From an uncultured Eubacteriales bacterium (GTDB taxonomy: Bacteria; Bacillota; Clostridia; Oscillospirales; Oscillospiraceae): a DNA stretch of 16,792 bases. Numbering within the stretch: position 1 is the first letter of the stretch; each line of letters starts with the position of its first letter. A program made the position numbers and the translations under genes. The notes below the pieces were generated by a model that worked only from the letters and a program-made list of their open reading frames with translations, was not told where the DNA came from and did no database searches. The DNA is taken from positions 1-16,792 of the forward strand of contig URPD01000044.1 in assembly GCA_900549645.1 (NCBI GenBank). The letters are read 5' to 3'. Below, one piece after another: positions 1 through 6,475 of this stretch.

Positions 1-939
1 CAGCGGCTCGACCGCTTCGTCGGCAAGGCCGTTCCCCTGCTGCCGGAATCGCTGCTGCAGAAGTACATCCGGCTCAAGCGGATAAAGGTCAACGGCAAGG
101 GCGCGAAGCGCGACACGCGGCTCGCCCTCGGCGACACGCTTCAATTATACATCAACGACGAGTTTTTTGAAAGACCCCGCGAAGAAAATTCTTACTTAAA
201 AGTCGGCACACCCCGGCTCGACATCGTCTATGAGGACGAGAACATTCTGCTGGTGGACAAAAAGCCCGGCGTTCTGTGCCACAGCGCGGGCGTATGGGAT
301 TATAACACCCTCATCGCCAACATTCAGGCATACATGGCGCAGAAGGGCGAATGGCGGCCGAAGGAAGAAAATTCCTTCACCCCCGCGCTTTGCAACCGCA
401 TCGACCGCAATACCGGCGGCATCGTGATCGCGGCGAAGAACGCCGCGGCTCTGCGCATACTGAACGACAAGATACGTGACCGCGAGATCGAAAAGTATTA
501 TCTCTGCGCCGTCCGCGGCAGGCCGAAGCCTGAATCCGGGCGGCTGGAGAACTATCTGTTCAAGGACGCGGAGAAGAATCAGGTCTACGTGAAGTCGAAG
601 CCCGAACCCGGCGCGCGCACTGCCGTGACGGAGTACCGGGTACTGCGCTCGAAGGGCGCGCTGTCGCTTGTGGAGTGCCGCCTGCTCACCGGGCGCACGC
701 ACCAGATACGCGCGCAGATGGCGCACGCGGGCTGGCCGCTGCTGGGCGACGGGAAGTACGGCGTCGAGCGCGTCAACCGCAGTTACGGCGAGAAGGGGCA
801 GGCGCTGTATTCGTACAGGCTTGAGTTTGCGTTCCCAACGGACGCGGGCTGCCTTGAGTATCTCCGCGGGAAGGAGTTCCGCGTGAAAAGCGTGGACTTT
901 GCGGAGAAGTATTTCGGCGTGACGGAGCTGGAATTTTAA
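1..939 (+). CDS. RluA-family RNA pseudouridine synthase (5' end outside window)
   Basis: Isomerises uridine to pseudouridine in rRNA or tRNA in the cytoplasm; the exact target cannot be told. The frame is open from the first base, so the start lies upstream and only the C-terminal 312 codons are seen. The first ~50 codons look like an S4 RNA-binding domain (LLQKYIRLKRIKVNGK). The catalytic domain follows, with the entry motif 'DENILLVDKKPG' near codon 80 and the catalytic motif NRIDRNTGG, whose aspartate is codon 135 (nt 403-405). The later 'TGRTHQIRAQMAHAGWPLLGD' stretch is the usual RluA motif around the conserved H-Q-I-R. Ends in TAA. The 38 bp to the next gene are strongly AT-rich and may hold its promoter. 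Family call is secure; the subfamily is not. Confidence 0.93.
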   Translation, partial: QRLDRFVGKAVPLLPESLLQKYIRLKRIKVNGKGAKRDTRLALGDTLQLYINDEFFERPREENSYLKVGTPRLDIVYEDENILLVDKKPGVLCHSAGVWDYNTLIANIQAYMAQKGEWRPKEENSFTPALCNRIDRNTGGIVIAAKNAAALRILNDKIRDREIEKYYLCAVRGRPKPESGRLENYLFKDAEKNQVYVKSKPEPGARTAVTEYRVLRSKGALSLVECRLLTGRTHQIRAQMAHAGWPLLGDGKYGVERVNRSYGEKGQALYSYRLEFAFPTDAGCLEYLRGKEFRVKSVDFAEKYFGVTELEF

Positions 940-977
940 TTATTATTATATTATAAATTATATTACGGAGAAAAAAT

Positions 978-2585
978 ATGCTTAGTGTAAACGATCTATC
1001 CATGCAGTTCGGCTCGTCGGTGCTGTTTTCGCGCGTCGACCTGCAATTCACCGCCGGCAACTGCTACGGCATCATCGGCGCGAACGGCGCGGGCAAATCC
1101 ACTTTCATTAAAATCCTCTCCGGCGAGCTGGAGCCGACCTCCGGCAGCGTCGTGCTCGACCCGAAGCGCCGCATGTCCGTCCTCAAGCAGAACCAGAGTC
1201 TCTTTGACGACTACACCGTGCTCGACACAGTCATCATCGGCAACCAGCGGCTCTACGACTGCGGCAAGGAGAAGGACGCGATATACGAAAAAGAGGACTT
1301 CACCGACGAGGACGGCATCCGCGCGGCGGAGCTTGAGGAGGAATTCGCCGAGCTCGGCGGCTGGGAGGCCGAATCCGACGCGGGGCGCATCCTTCAGGGT
1401 CTCGGCGTGGACGTCAGTCTGCACCAGAGCCTCATGCGCGAGGTCGACCCGCGCCTCAAGGTCAAAGTCCTGCTCGCACAGGCGCTGTTCGGCCATCCCG
1501 ACGTCATCCTGCTCGACGAGCCGACGAACAACCTCGACCTTGCGAGCGTCGTCTGGTTGGAGGACTTCCTGATGGACTACGAGGGCACCGTCCTTGTCGT
1601 CAGCCACGACCGCTACTTCCTCAACAACGTCTGCACCCACATCGTCGACATCGACTACGGCAAGATAAAGATGTACGTCGGCAACTACGACTTCTGGTAC
1701 GAGTCCAGCCAGCTCATCCAGAAGCTGATAAAGGATCAGAACAAGAAGGCCGAGCAGAAGATTCAGGAACTGCAAACCTTCATCGCCCGCTTCTCCGCGA
1801 ACAAATCCAAGTCCCGTCAGGCGACCTCGCGCCGCAAGCTGCTGGACAAGATCACCGTCGAGGAGTTGCCCGCCTCGAACCGCCGCTACCCGTGGGTCGG
1901 CTTCAAGGCAGAGCGCGAGCCGGGCAAGGATCGCCTTTTCGTCACCGAGATCAGCAAGACCGTGGACGGCGTGAAGCTTTTGAACAACGTAAGCTTCATC
2001 GTCGGCAAGGAGGACAAGATCGCCCTTGTCGGCAAGAACGAGCTTGCCGTCACGATGCTGTACAAGATACTCATGGGCGAGGAGGAGCCGGACAGCGGCA
2101 GCGTCAAATGGGGCGCGTCCATCACGCCGGCCTACTTCCCCAAGGACAACGGCGCGTATTTCGACGGCTGCGAGCTTGACCTCATCGACTGGATGCGCCA
2201 GTTCTCCGAGGATAAGCGCGAGAGCTATCTGCGCACCTTCCTCGGCCGTATGCTCTTCTCCGGCGACGACGTGTACAAGACCGTCAAGGTGCTCTCCGGC
2301 GGCGAAAAGGTGCGCTGTATGCTCAGCCGCATGATGCTCTCCGGCGCGAACTTCCTGCTGTTCGACCAGCCGACGAACCATCTCGACCTTGAGAGCATCG
2401 CCGCGCTCAACAACGGCATGGAGGCTTTCAAATACAACATCATCTTCTCCTGCCACGACCACCAGCTCACCCAGACCGTCGCCAACCGCATCATAGAAGT
2501 CACCGACACCGGCATAATCGACCGTATGTGCAGCTACGACGAATACATGCACATCAGCGACCTCGAATCCGGCGTGCGGGAATAA
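978..2585 (+). CDS. ABC-F family ATPase (YkpA/YbiT-like), one degenerate ATP site
   Basis: Soluble tandem-ATPase protein of the ABC-F class, which acts on ribosomes (translation factor or antibiotic protection) rather than in transport; no membrane segment is present. 535 aa, the usual length. NBD1 has Walker A GANGAGKST (34-42), Walker B ILLDEP with Glu181 and H-switch His210, but its signature is DPRLKVKV instead of LSGGE. The linker at about 241-300 is Lys/Arg/Gln-rich, as expected for the ribosome-reaching arm. NBD2 has a good signature LSGGE (439-443) and His493. Its P-loop reads VGKNELAVT, with Ala-Val where Gly-Lys belongs, and the catalytic Glu is Gln464 (FDQPTNHLD). Start ATG follows ACGGAGAA. 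This pattern resembles YkpA/YbiT-type proteins as I know them; the specific role is unknown. Confidence 0.93.
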   Translation: MLSVNDLSMQFGSSVLFSRVDLQFTAGNCYGIIGANGAGKSTFIKILSGELEPTSGSVVLDPKRRMSVLKQNQSLFDDYTVLDTVIIGNQRLYDCGKEKDAIYEKEDFTDEDGIRAAELEEEFAELGGWEAESDAGRILQGLGVDVSLHQSLMREVDPRLKVKVLLAQALFGHPDVILLDEPTNNLDLASVVWLEDFLMDYEGTVLVVSHDRYFLNNVCTHIVDIDYGKIKMYVGNYDFWYESSQLIQKLIKDQNKKAEQKIQELQTFIARFSANKSKSRQATSRRKLLDKITVEELPASNRRYPWVGFKAEREPGKDRLFVTEISKTVDGVKLLNNVSFIVGKEDKIALVGKNELAVTMLYKILMGEEEPDSGSVKWGASITPAYFPKDNGAYFDGCELDLIDWMRQFSEDKRESYLRTFLGRMLFSGDDVYKTVKVLSGGEKVRCMLSRMMLSGANFLLFDQPTNHLDLESIAALNNGMEAFKYNIIFSCHDHQLTQTVANRIIEVTDTGIIDRMCSYDEYMHISDLESGVRE

Positions 2586-2599
2586 AGGAGGAATGCAGC

Positions 2600-2968
2600 A
2601 TGACCGAAAATGATCTCAAGCTTATTGATTTTCACGTCACCGATATCACCTGCCACGTCAACACCGGCGTGAGCGAGGAGCTGCCCATGTCCATCAAGAG
2701 CAGCGTCAGCGCGCGTATGCCGGAGGAATTCGACGGCAGCCTCTATATCTATCTCAAGACGACCATCACCGGGCAGGACGAGTCGCTGTTTTTGCTGGAT
2801 GTGCTGACAGAGACCATCGTGCAGCTTCCCGAGGGTAAGACCGCGCTTGACGAGGAAGACGCGCCCCCTTGCATCGCCTTCGCCCGCCGCCGCAGCTACA
2901 AGGCGATACTGGAAATGAGCAAGTCCATGGGCATCGCCCCGCTCGACCTTGAAAAGACTCTGGACTGA
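2600..2968 (+). CDS. Small SecB-like-fold protein, function unproven
   Basis: 122 aa, soluble, acidic, no signal peptide or membrane segment. The start is set by AAAGGAGG at 2584-2591, eight bases before ATG 2600; an upstream in-frame extension would run inside the ABC-F gene and has no ribosome site. The middle looks like alternating beta strands (ITCHVNTGVSE, DGSLYIYLKTTITG, SLFLLDVLTE). The C-terminus 'PCIAFARRRSYKAILEMSKS' followed by 'GIAPLDLEKTL' resembles the last helix and tail of SecB-fold export chaperones. That similarity is my reading of the pattern, not a database result. It sits 14 bp after the ABC-F stop and is probably co-transcribed with it. It could equally be an uncharacterised DUF protein. 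Confidence 0.8.
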   Translation: MTENDLKLIDFHVTDITCHVNTGVSEELPMSIKSSVSARMPEEFDGSLYIYLKTTITGQDESLFLLDVLTETIVQLPEGKTALDEEDAPPCIAFARRRSYKAILEMSKSMGIAPLDLEKTLD

Positions 2969-3008
2969 GCCTTTCCGTCTCCGTTCGGCGCTGGCGGACA
3001 CATTTCCT

Positions 3009-3049
3009 CCATTCCCGCACAAAAAGTTCTTGACAACGTGCGGGAATGG
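3009..3049. repeat. 12-bp perfect inverted repeat flanking a -35 box, candidate operator
   Basis: CCATTCCCGCAC (3009-3020) and GTGCGGGAATGG (3038-3049) are exact reverse complements with a 17-bp spacer that contains the TTGACA at 3030-3035. No T-tract follows the right arm, so it is not a normal terminator for the upstream gene. A DNA-binding dimer could bind here and block sigma factor. The cognate regulator is unknown. Confidence 0.6.
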
Positions 3050-3057
3050 TGTATAAT
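3030..3057 (+). promoter_or_regulatory. Strong sigma-A-like promoter for the riboswitch-symporter transcript
   Basis: -35 TTGACA (3030-3035) and -10 TATAAT (3052-3057) both match consensus, with a 16-bp spacer. The start site should fall near 3064, about 40 bases before the riboswitch. The -35 sits in the spacer of the inverted repeat 3009-3049, so initiation may be regulated separately from the riboswitch. Confidence 0.88.
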
Positions 3058-3103
3058 ACGAGCATGTTTAATATTTTAACTCGTTGAAGCCCCCAGAATC
3101 GCA

Positions 3104-3216
3104 AGAGACTGGAGGCGGAGAGTCTCTGGAGAATCCCTTGGCCGGCTGGCCAAAGGGTGCCGAAGGTGCAAGGCTCGCGCAGAGCTGAATCTCTCAGGCA
3201 AAAGGACAGAGCGGCT
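3104..3216 (+). promoter_or_regulatory. Glycine riboswitch aptamer (single)
   Basis: Contains the conserved glycine-aptamer core: GGAGA near 3128, TGCCGAAGGTGCAA (3158-3171), and CTCTCAGGCAAAAGGACAGAG (3191-3211, of which the last AGAG can pair with CTCT at 3124-3127 as P1). Only one full aptamer is visible rather than the common tandem pair. Upstream, AGAGACT (3104-3110) can pair with AGTCTCT (3121-3127), which would compete with P1. Glycine riboswitches are known upstream of gcv operons and of sodium:amino acid symporters, and the gene downstream is such a symporter. Whether glycine turns this copy on or off cannot be read with certainty. Confidence 0.93.
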
Positions 3217-3264
3217 CCCCGATCCGATGCGGATCGGGAATATATCGCTTTTGTTTTTCTCCGG

Positions 3265-3291
3265 AGCTGTGGCCGTCTGGCCGCAGCTTTT
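3265..3291 (+). terminator. Riboswitch expression-platform terminator
   Basis: AGCTGTGGCC (3265-3274) pairs with GGCCGCAGCT (3279-3288), with one U-G pair and loop GTCT. A short TTTT run follows (3288-3291), 26 bp before the symporter start. The left flank GGAGC (3263-3267) can alternatively pair with GCTCC (3214-3218) just after the aptamer, a plausible antiterminator. A separate 8-bp hairpin, CCCGATCC/GGATCGGG (3218-3238), lies between aptamer and terminator. Confidence 0.75.
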
Positions 3292-3316
3292 ATCACTTTT
3301 ATAAGGAGAAATCAGC

Positions 3317-4708
3317 ATGGAAACCTTACTCAAGATCGTTCAGACCGTCAACAGCTATCTCTCGGACTACATCCTCATCGTCATGCTCGTCGCCGCGGGA
3401 CTTTTCTTCTCGATAAAGACCCGCTTCGTGCAGGTGCGCTATTTTGGCGCGGCCATGCGCAAGGCGTTCAGCGAGGTCAAGCTCTTCGGCAAGAAGCACG
3501 ACAGCGGCATGAGCTCGTTCCAAGCGCTCGCAACCGCCATCGCCGCGCAGGTCGGAACCGGCAACATCGTCGGCGCGTCCGGCGCGATACTCATCGGCGG
3601 CCCCGGCGCGATATTCTGGATGTGGATAATCGCGTTCTTCGGCATGGCGACGATATACGCCGAAGCCGTCCTCGCGCAGACCACGCGCGTCGTCCATGAG
3701 GACGGCACGGTCAGCGGCGGCCCCGTGTACTACATAACCACCGCCTTCAAGGGGCGCGGCGGTAAGTTCCTCGCCGGCTTTTTCGCGGTTGCAATAATCC
3801 TCGCCCTCGGCTTTATGGGCGCGATGGTGCAGTCCAACTCCATCGCCGAAGCCTGCCACAACGCCTTCGGTGTGCCGAATTGGGTCGTCGGCGTGATAAT
3901 CGCCGCGGTGTGCGCGTTCATCTTCATCGGCGGTGTGCAGCGCATCGCGTCCGTGTCGGAGAAGATCGTCCCCGTCATGGCAACGCTGTACCTCCTCGGC
4001 GGATTCGTCATCCTCATCGCGCGCATCCGATACATCCCCGAAACCTTCGGCATGATCTTCAAATACGCCTTTGTCCCCAACGCGCTCATCGGCGGCAGCA
4101 TCGGCTACGCGCTGAAAACCGCCATCAGTCAGGGCGTAAAGCGCGGCCTGTTCTCCAACGAAGCCGGTATGGGCTCCACCCCCCACGCTCACGCGCAGGC
4201 CAACGTCAAGACCCCTCACGAGCAGGGCATCGCCGCCATGGCGGGTGTGTTTATCGACACCTTCGTCGTCCTCACCATGACCGCCCTCGTCGTCATCTCC
4301 ACGCTCTACGCGGGCAACGGCGTGCTCGCCTCCGGCGCCGCCGAGGGCATAGGCAAGACAAACATGGCTCAGCTCGCGTTCTCGTCCGTGATGGGCAGCG
4401 GCTTCGGCAGCGCGTTCGTTGCGATATGCCTGCTGTTCTTCGCGTTCTCCACCATCGTCAGCTGGAACATGTTCGGCCGCGTAAACTGCCGCTACCTCTT
4501 CGGTAAGAAGGCCAATCTTATCTACTCCGTCATTGCGATAGCGTTCATCTTCCTCGGCTCGCTGCTCTCCAACGACCTCGTCTGGGAGCTGACGGATATG
4601 TTCAACCAGCTCATGGTCGTGCCGAACGTCATAGCGCTGCTGGCGCTGTCCGGCATCGTCGTCGCCTCCGTCAAGGCCGCCGACAGCCACAAGCTCGACA
4701 ACAAGTAA
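3317..4708 (+). CDS. Sodium:alanine/glycine symporter (AGCS family)
   Basis: Inner-membrane importer of a small neutral amino acid coupled to sodium. 463 aa, typical of the family, with about ten hydrophobic helices. The family signature is clear at 78-100 (QVGTGNIVGA, then IGGPGAIFWMW). A second conserved block RGLFSNEAGMGS (276-287) is followed by PHAHAQA. Start ATG 3317 follows AAGGAGA at 3303-3309. The upstream glycine riboswitch makes glycine the most likely substrate, although alanine transport is common in the family. Probably monocistronic, since a terminator-like hairpin follows at 4752-4793. Confidence 0.95.
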   Translation: METLLKIVQTVNSYLSDYILIVMLVAAGLFFSIKTRFVQVRYFGAAMRKAFSEVKLFGKKHDSGMSSFQALATAIAAQVGTGNIVGASGAILIGGPGAIFWMWIIAFFGMATIYAEAVLAQTTRVVHEDGTVSGGPVYYITTAFKGRGGKFLAGFFAVAIILALGFMGAMVQSNSIAEACHNAFGVPNWVVGVIIAAVCAFIFIGGVQRIASVSEKIVPVMATLYLLGGFVILIARIRYIPETFGMIFKYAFVPNALIGGSIGYALKTAISQGVKRGLFSNEAGMGSTPHAHAQANVKTPHEQGIAAMAGVFIDTFVVLTMTALVVISTLYAGNGVLASGAAEGIGKTNMAQLAFSSVMGSGFGSAFVAICLLFFAFSTIVSWNMFGRVNCRYLFGKKANLIYSVIAIAFIFLGSLLSNDLVWELTDMFNQLMVVPNVIALLALSGIVVASVKAADSHKLDNK

Positions 4709-4720
4709 TAAAGCGTGTAT

Positions 4721-4993
4721 AATAGTGATGCAGGAAACTGCATCACTGTTCAGCTTGTCAAAAAAGTCCTGTGAGGACTTTTTTTGACAAGCTTCATCCG
4801 CCGAGCATTTTGATATTATCAAAATGCTGCTTTGCTCCAAAAGTCGTTGATGTATCAAGACTTTTGGACGGCGGTTTATTGTATTTGAGGCGGGCCTTGC
4901 CCCCTCAAGCTCCCCCGCTGCTCTCTTATCCGCGCCCTGCTGCACATGTTCTTTGACAGACTGAATAGTTATGCAGGAAACTGCATCACTATT
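4721..4993. repeat. 273-bp non-coding element bracketed by two near-identical hairpins
   Basis: The 30-nt unit at 4721-4750 recurs at 4964-4993 with two differences. Each is a 13-bp hairpin closed by a GAAA tetraloop (ATGCAG-GAAA-CTGCAT core). Between them lie further hairpins: 4752-4793 (about 19 bp); AGCATTTTGATA/TATCAAAATGCT (4804-4828); and TCCAAAAGTC/GACTTTTGGA (4836-4868, with an inner TTGA/TCAA). No open frame is convincing. It resembles a MITE- or REP-like intergenic element; no target-site duplication was identified. The right-hand unit ends 7 bp before the ribosome site of the next gene. Confidence 0.6.
4752..4793 (+). terminator. Intrinsic terminator after the symporter, inside the hairpin element
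   Basis: GTCCT-gtg-AGGAC is preceded by six A and followed by seven T (4779-4785), within a longer arm pair AGCTTGTC (4752-4759)/GACAAGCT (4786-4793). The A- and T-tracts make it usable from either strand. It lies 44 bp after the symporter stop. Confidence 0.7.
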
Positions 4994-5012
4994 ATTTTTT
5001 GGAGGAAAAGCC

Positions 5013-5636
5013 ATGAATTATATAGATATGCCCGTTTCGGAGTTCACTGCAGCGCTTGCATCGTCGTCGCCCGCTCCCGGCGGCGGGGGCGCGTCCGCAC
5101 TCGCCGCGGCGCTCGGCGCGGCGCTTGCCTGCATGGTGGGCAATCTCACCGTCGGGAAAAAGAAGTACGCAGAGAACGAGCCGCGCCTGCGCGAGCTTAT
5201 CGCCGAGGCGCAGTCCCTGCGCGAGCGGCTGCTCGCGCTTGTGGACGCGGACGCCGAAGCGTTTCTGCCGCTGGCTGCGGCGTACCGCCTGCCGAAGGAC
5301 GCGCCGGGGCGCGATGCGGTGATGGAAAAATGTCTGGCAGATGCCGCCGCCGTGCCAATGGAGATACTGGAGCTGAGCTGCCGGGTCATCGCGCTTCAGG
5401 AGGAGTTTGCCGCGCTCGGCAGCAGCCTTGCGGTGTCGGACGCAGGTACGGGCGCGGTGTTCGCGTGGGCGGCGATGTACGGCGCGGCACTGAACGTGCT
5501 CGTGAACACCCGTCTGATGGCCGACCGCGAGCGCGCCGCGGACATGAACCGACGCGTGAACGAGCTGATGCAGGAGTACCGGGTCAAGGCCGGCCGCGTG
5601 TACGGAGATATTTTTGCAAAGCTCAGCGATAAATAG
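5013..5636 (+). CDS. Cyclodeaminase/cyclohydrolase family protein (FTCD C-terminal domain type)
   Basis: 207 aa, soluble, mostly helical. The Gly-rich loop SPAPGGGGASAL (19-30), followed by a hydrophobic helix and 'MVGNLTVGKKKY', is the hallmark of the formiminotransferase-cyclodeaminase C-terminal family. Stand-alone members in clostridia act on one-carbon folates, as methenyl-THF cyclohydrolase (FchA) or formimino-THF cyclodeaminase; which one applies here cannot be told. The start at ATG 5013 is chosen because GGAGG (5001-5005) is seven bases upstream; an earlier in-frame ATG at 4971 lies inside the repeat hairpin. No formiminotransferase or histidine-degradation gene is nearby. Confidence 0.9.
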   Translation: MNYIDMPVSEFTAALASSSPAPGGGGASALAAALGAALACMVGNLTVGKKKYAENEPRLRELIAEAQSLRERLLALVDADAEAFLPLAAAYRLPKDAPGRDAVMEKCLADAAAVPMEILELSCRVIALQEEFAALGSSLAVSDAGTGAVFAWAAMYGAALNVLVNTRLMADRERAADMNRRVNELMQEYRVKAGRVYGDIFAKLSDK

Positions 5637-5640
5637 TTTG

Positions 5641-5669
5641 TTGACAAGCCCTTGTCCGTGTAGTACACT
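5641..5669 (+). promoter_or_regulatory. Likely promoter for the ECF S component
   Basis: TTGACA (5641-5646), a 17-bp spacer and TACACT (5664-5669), five bases after the previous stop. The leader to the start codon is about 45 bases. I looked for a tetrahydrofolate or other vitamin riboswitch here and saw none. Confidence 0.6.
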
Positions 5670-5720
5670 CTCCTTGCGCCACATCCGTCCTGAGCGGAGC
5701 GGCAGCAGGAGGAATTTAAT

Positions 5721-6320
5721 ATGAGCAACTCAACCCCGCGCAAAGGGCTGAAGCGGCAGGTGGGTCTGTCGCTGTTCTCGGCGATCATCGTCGTGCTGAC
5801 AGTCCTCGGCAACTTTGTCCGTTTCGGTCCCGTTCCCATTACCCTTTCGCTCGCGCCGATAATCATTGGCGCTGCGGTCTACGGCAGCTCGGCAGGCGCT
5901 CTGCTGGGCGGCGTATTCGGTCTGGTCGTCCTTCTCGGCGGTATTTTCGGCTGGGACGGCGGCACGGTCATGCTCCTCATGGGGCTCAATCCCATCGGCT
6001 GCATACTCATCTGCATCGGCAAAGGCATTCTCGCCGGATATCTCTCCGGGCTTGCCTACCGCGCGATTGAGAAGAAAAGCCCCCTCGCGGCAGTCGTCAC
6101 GGCGGGCGTCGTATGCCCGGTCGTCAATACGGGTCTTTTCATCATCGGTATGCTCGTTTTCTACGGCTCGACCCTGCAAAGCTGGGCGGGCGGGCAGAAC
6201 GTGATATACTACGCGATCTTTGGCCTCGCTGGGATCAATTTCGTTGTGGAACTGCTGGTGAACCTCGTGCTCTCCTCCGGCATCACAACCGTCATCAAGT
6301 ACGCCGCGTCCCGCAGGTGA
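5721..6320 (+). CDS. ECF transporter S component (substrate-binding membrane subunit)
   Basis: 199 aa with about six hydrophobic helices. It is the vitamin-binding membrane subunit of an energy-coupling-factor importer and would need the shared EcfA/EcfA'/EcfT module, absent from this window. The stretch PITLSLAPIIIGAAVYG (about 38-54) followed by SSAGALLGGVFGL, and later NPIGCIL and CPVVNTGLF, fit the ECF S family that includes folate and pantothenate carriers. Start ATG 5721 is preceded by AGGAGG (5708-5713). The upstream neighbour is a folate-type enzyme, which hints at a folate-like substrate but does not prove it. A perfect 15-bp hairpin follows. Confidence 0.88.
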   Translation: MSNSTPRKGLKRQVGLSLFSAIIVVLTVLGNFVRFGPVPITLSLAPIIIGAAVYGSSAGALLGGVFGLVVLLGGIFGWDGGTVMLLMGLNPIGCILICIGKGILAGYLSGLAYRAIEKKSPLAAVVTAGVVCPVVNTGLFIIGMLVFYGSTLQSWAGGQNVIYYAIFGLAGINFVVELLVNLVLSSGITTVIKYAASRR

Positions 6321-6340
6321 TTGGTAAGTTAATAGTAATT

Positions 6341-6375
6341 AAGCTCCGGTAATACGACATGTATTACCGGAGCTT
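6341..6375. terminator. 15-bp perfect hairpin between convergent genes
   Basis: AAGCTCCGGTAATAC (6341-6355) and GTATTACCGGAGCTT (6361-6375) are exact reverse complements with loop GACAT. It lies 20 bp after the ECF S stop and 100 bp from the feoB stop on the other strand. There is no clear T-tract on either side, so termination is likely from stem strength and position, not from a canonical motif. Confidence 0.6.
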
Positions 6376-6399
6376 CTGCGTTGGGGGGAGACTTTTTGC

Positions 6400-6421
6400 G
6401 GGGCGGCACAGCGGCCGTCCC
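6400..6421. repeat. Short GC-rich palindromic repeat, copy 1
   Basis: The 18 bases CGGCACAGCGGCCGTCCC (6404-6421) recur exactly at 16582-16599. With flanks the match is 22 bases with one difference. The sequence folds imperfectly (GGGGCGGC with GCCGTCCCC) and lies between the convergent ECF S and feoB genes, a usual place for REP-like elements. Confidence 0.6.
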
Positions 6422-6475
6422 CTACGAAAAGATTTCGACACATTGCTCCGTTTCTGAATTCTCACCCCAAACTCA

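Noticed and set aside
996..2552. Long - strand open frame of 518 codons opposite the ABC-F gene
   Set aside because: Shadow of a high-GC gene: low-complexity Val/Ala/Asp/Glu-rich product, and the + strand frame has clear ABC motifs.
3009..3049. The 12-bp inverted repeat as terminator of the SecB-like gene
   Set aside because: No T-tract follows; a consensus promoter lies across it.
4971..5012. Upstream ATG 4971 as start of the cyclodeaminase-family gene
   Set aside because: It lies inside the duplicated hairpin and lacks a ribosome site, whereas ATG 5013 has GGAGG.
3326..5014. 562-codon - strand frame opposite the symporter and repeat element
   Set aside because: Composition-driven shadow; it crosses the repeat hairpins and has no recognisable domain.
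5637..5720. Tetrahydrofolate riboswitch before the ECF S component
   Set aside because: The leader is only about 45-50 bases and lacks the conserved THF aptamer pattern.
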